Origin: Leptolyngbya sp. FACHB-261
GTDB lineage: Bacteria > Cyanobacteriota > Cyanobacteriia > FACHB-261
DNA length: 64,000 nucleotides
NCBI RefSeq assembly: GCF_014696065.1
Contig: NZ_JACJPL010000031.1
Location: 868,001 to 932,000 of the forward strand
Reading direction: 5' to 3'
Shown: piece by piece, positions 62,128 to 64,000 of the stretch
Position numbering within the stretch: the first letter of the stretch is position 1
Layout: each line of letters starts with the position of its first letter
Notes under the pieces: model-generated
Told to the model about the DNA's origin: nothing
What the model saw: only the letters and a program-made list of their open reading frames with translations
The model's database searches: none
Made by a program: the position numbers and the translations under genes

Positions 62128-63591
62128 ATGCCAGAATGCAAAGTATTCTATTCATGGCAGTCAGACTTACCCAACTCTACTAATCGTGGCTTTATCGAAA
62201 AAGCCCTTGAAAATGCGGTGAAATCAATTCGCAATGATGAGTCCATAGAAGTTGAACCAGTTGTAGATCGTGATACTACTGGTGTTCCTGGATCACCTGA
62301 TATTGCAAGTACTATTTTTGCCAAAATCGAGCAAACTCACATCTTCGTGTGTGATATTTCGATTATTAATTCAGGAAGTCAATTCCGTCCAACACCAAAT
62401 CCGAATGTTTTGATTGAACTGGGTTATGCTATCAAAACTCTTGGTCCGGAACGGATCGTCATGATTATGAATACAGCATTTGGCGTACCAGAACATCTTC
62501 CATTCGACTTGCGAATGAGAAGAGTAATTACTTACAAAATACCCGAAGCACCTACAGAAAAAGCATCAGAACGCAGACAACTTGAGACGAAGTTGGTGGC
62601 TGCATTGGACACTATCTTTACAGATCATAGATTGCAAACAGTTGGCAAAATCATTCAACCTATATCCATAGGTGAGCAAGCGAGAATAGCTGTTGAAAAT
62701 ACCCAACCTAATCAGGAGGTTTTAACTCGTAAGTTCATGACCGACTTGGTGGAGCGGCTTGATTCTATCGCTCCAAGTTTGACGGAAGTGGTTTCCGACC
62801 AAATGATCATAGATGCAATAGGGCAAACTATTGAACTTGGAGTAGAGTTTTCTCATCTTGCAGAAGCCATTGCATCAATGAGTGCGCTAAATGCTGCAAC
62901 GGCTATGTATAGGGGGTTTGAAGAAGTTCTCAATCGTTACGGTACACCAACTGGATTTGCAGGCAGTTTTTATAAGCAGGCTTTTGACTTTTACAAGTTT
63001 GTAGGGCATGAGTTTTTTGTAATGTTTTTCTCATTTCTAATTCGCGAGGAGCAATGGGAGATTATTACAAAAATCTTAGATGAAGACTTATACGTTGAAA
63101 GACCTTACGATTATAGCAAGCCTGATAATGTACCATTTACCTATATATGCTCACCTCTCGACTCTCTAGAGAATCGAAGACAACGCCTTAATCTCAATAC
63201 AATATCTGTACATGCTGACCTACTTAACGAGCGTCATACTCAAGGAGATCTAGCTGAAGTTGTTCCCATGCAGCAATTCATAAACGCTGACTGTTTTCTA
63301 TTTCTGAGAGCAGAACTCCAGCCATACACAATTAGTGCCTTCTCTGGATGGGCCGCATGGAGTATTATCTACGTCAAACAACCACCACGGTATTTAATCG
63401 AGGCTTATCGAATTAAGAACGCCCAGAAACTTCTAGCCCCATTAAAAATGGATAATGTCGAGATGCTTAGAGATAGAATGATTGAGATTACTCCTAAATT
63501 AGACCAAGCATTTAGACAAAATGTTTCACTTTACTTTCGCAAGCATCCTCTAGGAGATTTCTCCCCTCAAGATATTGGAAGCCGACAATAG
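62128..63591 (+). CDS. TIR-like-domain protein, candidate defence effector
   Basis: From ATG 62128 the protein is 487 residues (a GTG three codons earlier is also possible). The first 160 residues look like the TIR-like nucleotide-binding family: CKVFYSWQSDLPNSTNRGF (about 4-22), VDRDTTGVPGSPDIASTIF (about 45-63), THIFVCDISII (about 70-80) and NPNVLIELGYAIKTLG (about 91-106). The Glu in IELGY is the likely catalytic residue. The remaining 330 residues are mainly helical and unrecognised. TIR-like proteins of this type often cleave NAD in antiphage systems. The gene is AT-rich relative to the housekeeping part and is bracketed by 21-bp repeats. Confidence 0.72.
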   Translation: MPECKVFYSWQSDLPNSTNRGFIEKALENAVKSIRNDESIEVEPVVDRDTTGVPGSPDIASTIFAKIEQTHIFVCDISIINSGSQFRPTPNPNVLIELGYAIKTLGPERIVMIMNTAFGVPEHLPFDLRMRRVITYKIPEAPTEKASERRQLETKLVAALDTIFTDHRLQTVGKIIQPISIGEQARIAVENTQPNQEVLTRKFMTDLVERLDSIAPSLTEVVSDQMIIDAIGQTIELGVEFSHLAEAIASMSALNAATAMYRGFEEVLNRYGTPTGFAGSFYKQAFDFYKFVGHEFFVMFFSFLIREEQWEIITKILDEDLYVERPYDYSKPDNVPFTYICSPLDSLENRRQRLNLNTISVHADLLNERHTQGDLAEVVPMQQFINADCFLFLRAELQPYTISAFSGWAAWSIIYVKQPPRYLIEAYRIKNAQKLLAPLKMDNVEMLRDRMIEITPKLDQAFRQNVSLYFRKHPLGDFSPQDIGSRQ

Positions 63592-63628
63592 CAGAAGTTC
63601 TAAGTGGTACTAAGTAAGTAACAATAAC

Positions 63629-63649
63629 CAGTCTGGAGGTAACGATAGC
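63629..63649 (+). repeat. Outlying diverged copy of the 21-bp unit
   Basis: CAGTCTGGAGGTAACGATAGC matches the upstream unit AAGTCCGGGAGTAACGACAGC at 17 of 21 positions. It lies 38 nt past the stop of the TIR-like gene, so the family of repeats brackets that gene. Confidence 0.6.
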
Positions 63650-63752
63650 AAGTGTGAAAGTATGATGTCTAACAAATGCTCGCACCCGAAGAGAATACTT
63701 AATTCATGAACAGTATGACATGATTGCCGGTAAAGGCGATTGAGTAAGTTAC

Positions 63753-63968
63753 ATGACGACTTGTCAGGACATTCGCCGTCAAGTTGAAAATCTTAAACCC
63801 GATGAGCAACTGCGTTTGTTAGCGGGGTTAGCTGGAATAGTAAGCCGTCGCATGGCTCCAAAACCTAAATACAGCATCATGGAACTGGAAGGGTTAGGAA
63901 AAGAAATCTGGCAAGGCATTGATGCTCAGGAGTACGTTGATCAGGAACGAGATTCATGGAATGACTAA
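63753..63968 (+). CDS. Antitoxin-like protein of a type II toxin-antitoxin pair
   Basis: The 71-residue protein (RRQVENLKPDEQLRLLAGLA, about 9-28; then ELEGLGKEIWQGIDAQEYVD, about 44-63; ending RDSWND) resembles small cyanobacterial antitoxins. Those usually lie directly upstream of, and overlap, a PIN-domain toxin gene. An ATG at the usual overlap position (just before TGACTAATC) opens a frame that stops after 12 codons at the window edge. The partner toxin is therefore either broken, starts elsewhere, or lies further right. The antitoxin call is from remembered similarity and context. Confidence 0.6.
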   Translation: MTTCQDIRRQVENLKPDEQLRLLAGLAGIVSRRMAPKPKYSIMELEGLGKEIWQGIDAQEYVDQERDSWND

Positions 63969-64000
63969 TCCAGTTACAAACTATCAACCGATTGTGTAAC

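Overview
The window is a piece of cyanobacterial chromosome. Lineage markers are a SipA-type NblS partner, DUF3155, ComFB, a phycobilisome-like globin, an SphR/SphS phosphate sensor pair, a C-DES-type cysteine/cystine lyase and several cyanobacteria-only hypothetical families. Most of it (about 1-54 kb) is densely packed housekeeping sequence of moderate GC. The last 10 kb (54.2-64 kb) looks more AT-rich and more loosely packed, and it carries decayed genes, repeats and accessory genes.

Layout. 1-9 kb: a truncated lipoprotein of a peptide-type ABC importer, sipA, a pentapeptide-repeat protein, small hypotheticals, a histidine phosphatase and a large PAS/GAF sensor kinase. That kinase has lost its C-terminal receiver: a stop codon precedes an internally deleted but in-frame receiver relic. 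Next to it lie a kinase-dimerisation fragment without its phospho-histidine and a PilH/PixH-like receiver. 9-20.4 kb: a hopanoid locus with hpnH, squalene-hopene cyclase, hpnB, hpnG and a squalene-synthase-family enzyme, followed by a short RND exporter. Together these cover squalene formation, cyclisation, adenosyl addition and adenine release. 20.4-33 kb: LapA-like protein, scpA, an NDP-sugar pyrophosphorylase, recA, nrdR, ribosomal protein S1, an ABC-2 permease, ybaB, murC-murB, nadD and comFB. 33-54 kb: a GH57 glycosidase, a GT2 glycosyltransferase, a phycobilisome-like protein without the bilin cysteine, family-4 uracil-DNA glycosylase, pyrF, a PfkB sugar kinase, a ChaB-domain protein, sphR-sphS, a pseudouridine synthase, a RodZ-like protein, a pyroglutamyl-peptidase-like protein, a VOC protein, DUF3155, cysteine lyase, DUF1361, a methyltransferase, guaA and tRNA-Phe(GAA).

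54.2-64 kb, accessory end. A zinc-ribbon membrane protein is cut by an in-frame TAG, and its former C-terminal domain lies beyond the stop with a 4-nt tandem duplication. Then come a compact operon of two small glycine-rich membrane proteins plus an LRAT-fold protein, a one-stop pseudogene, a second PilH/PixH-like receiver, an M1 metallopeptidase fused to RTX repeats, a strongly structured leader before a small gene, and an array of 21-bp repeats with a 25-bp perfect inverted repeat. One diverged repeat copy also lies on the far side of the next gene, so the repeats bracket a TIR-like-domain protein that is a candidate defence effector. The window ends with an antitoxin-like gene whose expected toxin reading frame stops after 12 codons.

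The best candidates for something undescribed are the repeat-bracketed TIR-like gene, the LRAT plus small-membrane-protein operon, and the structured RNA at about 60.6-60.8 kb. All functional statements come from reading the sequence and recalling families; no database search was run.
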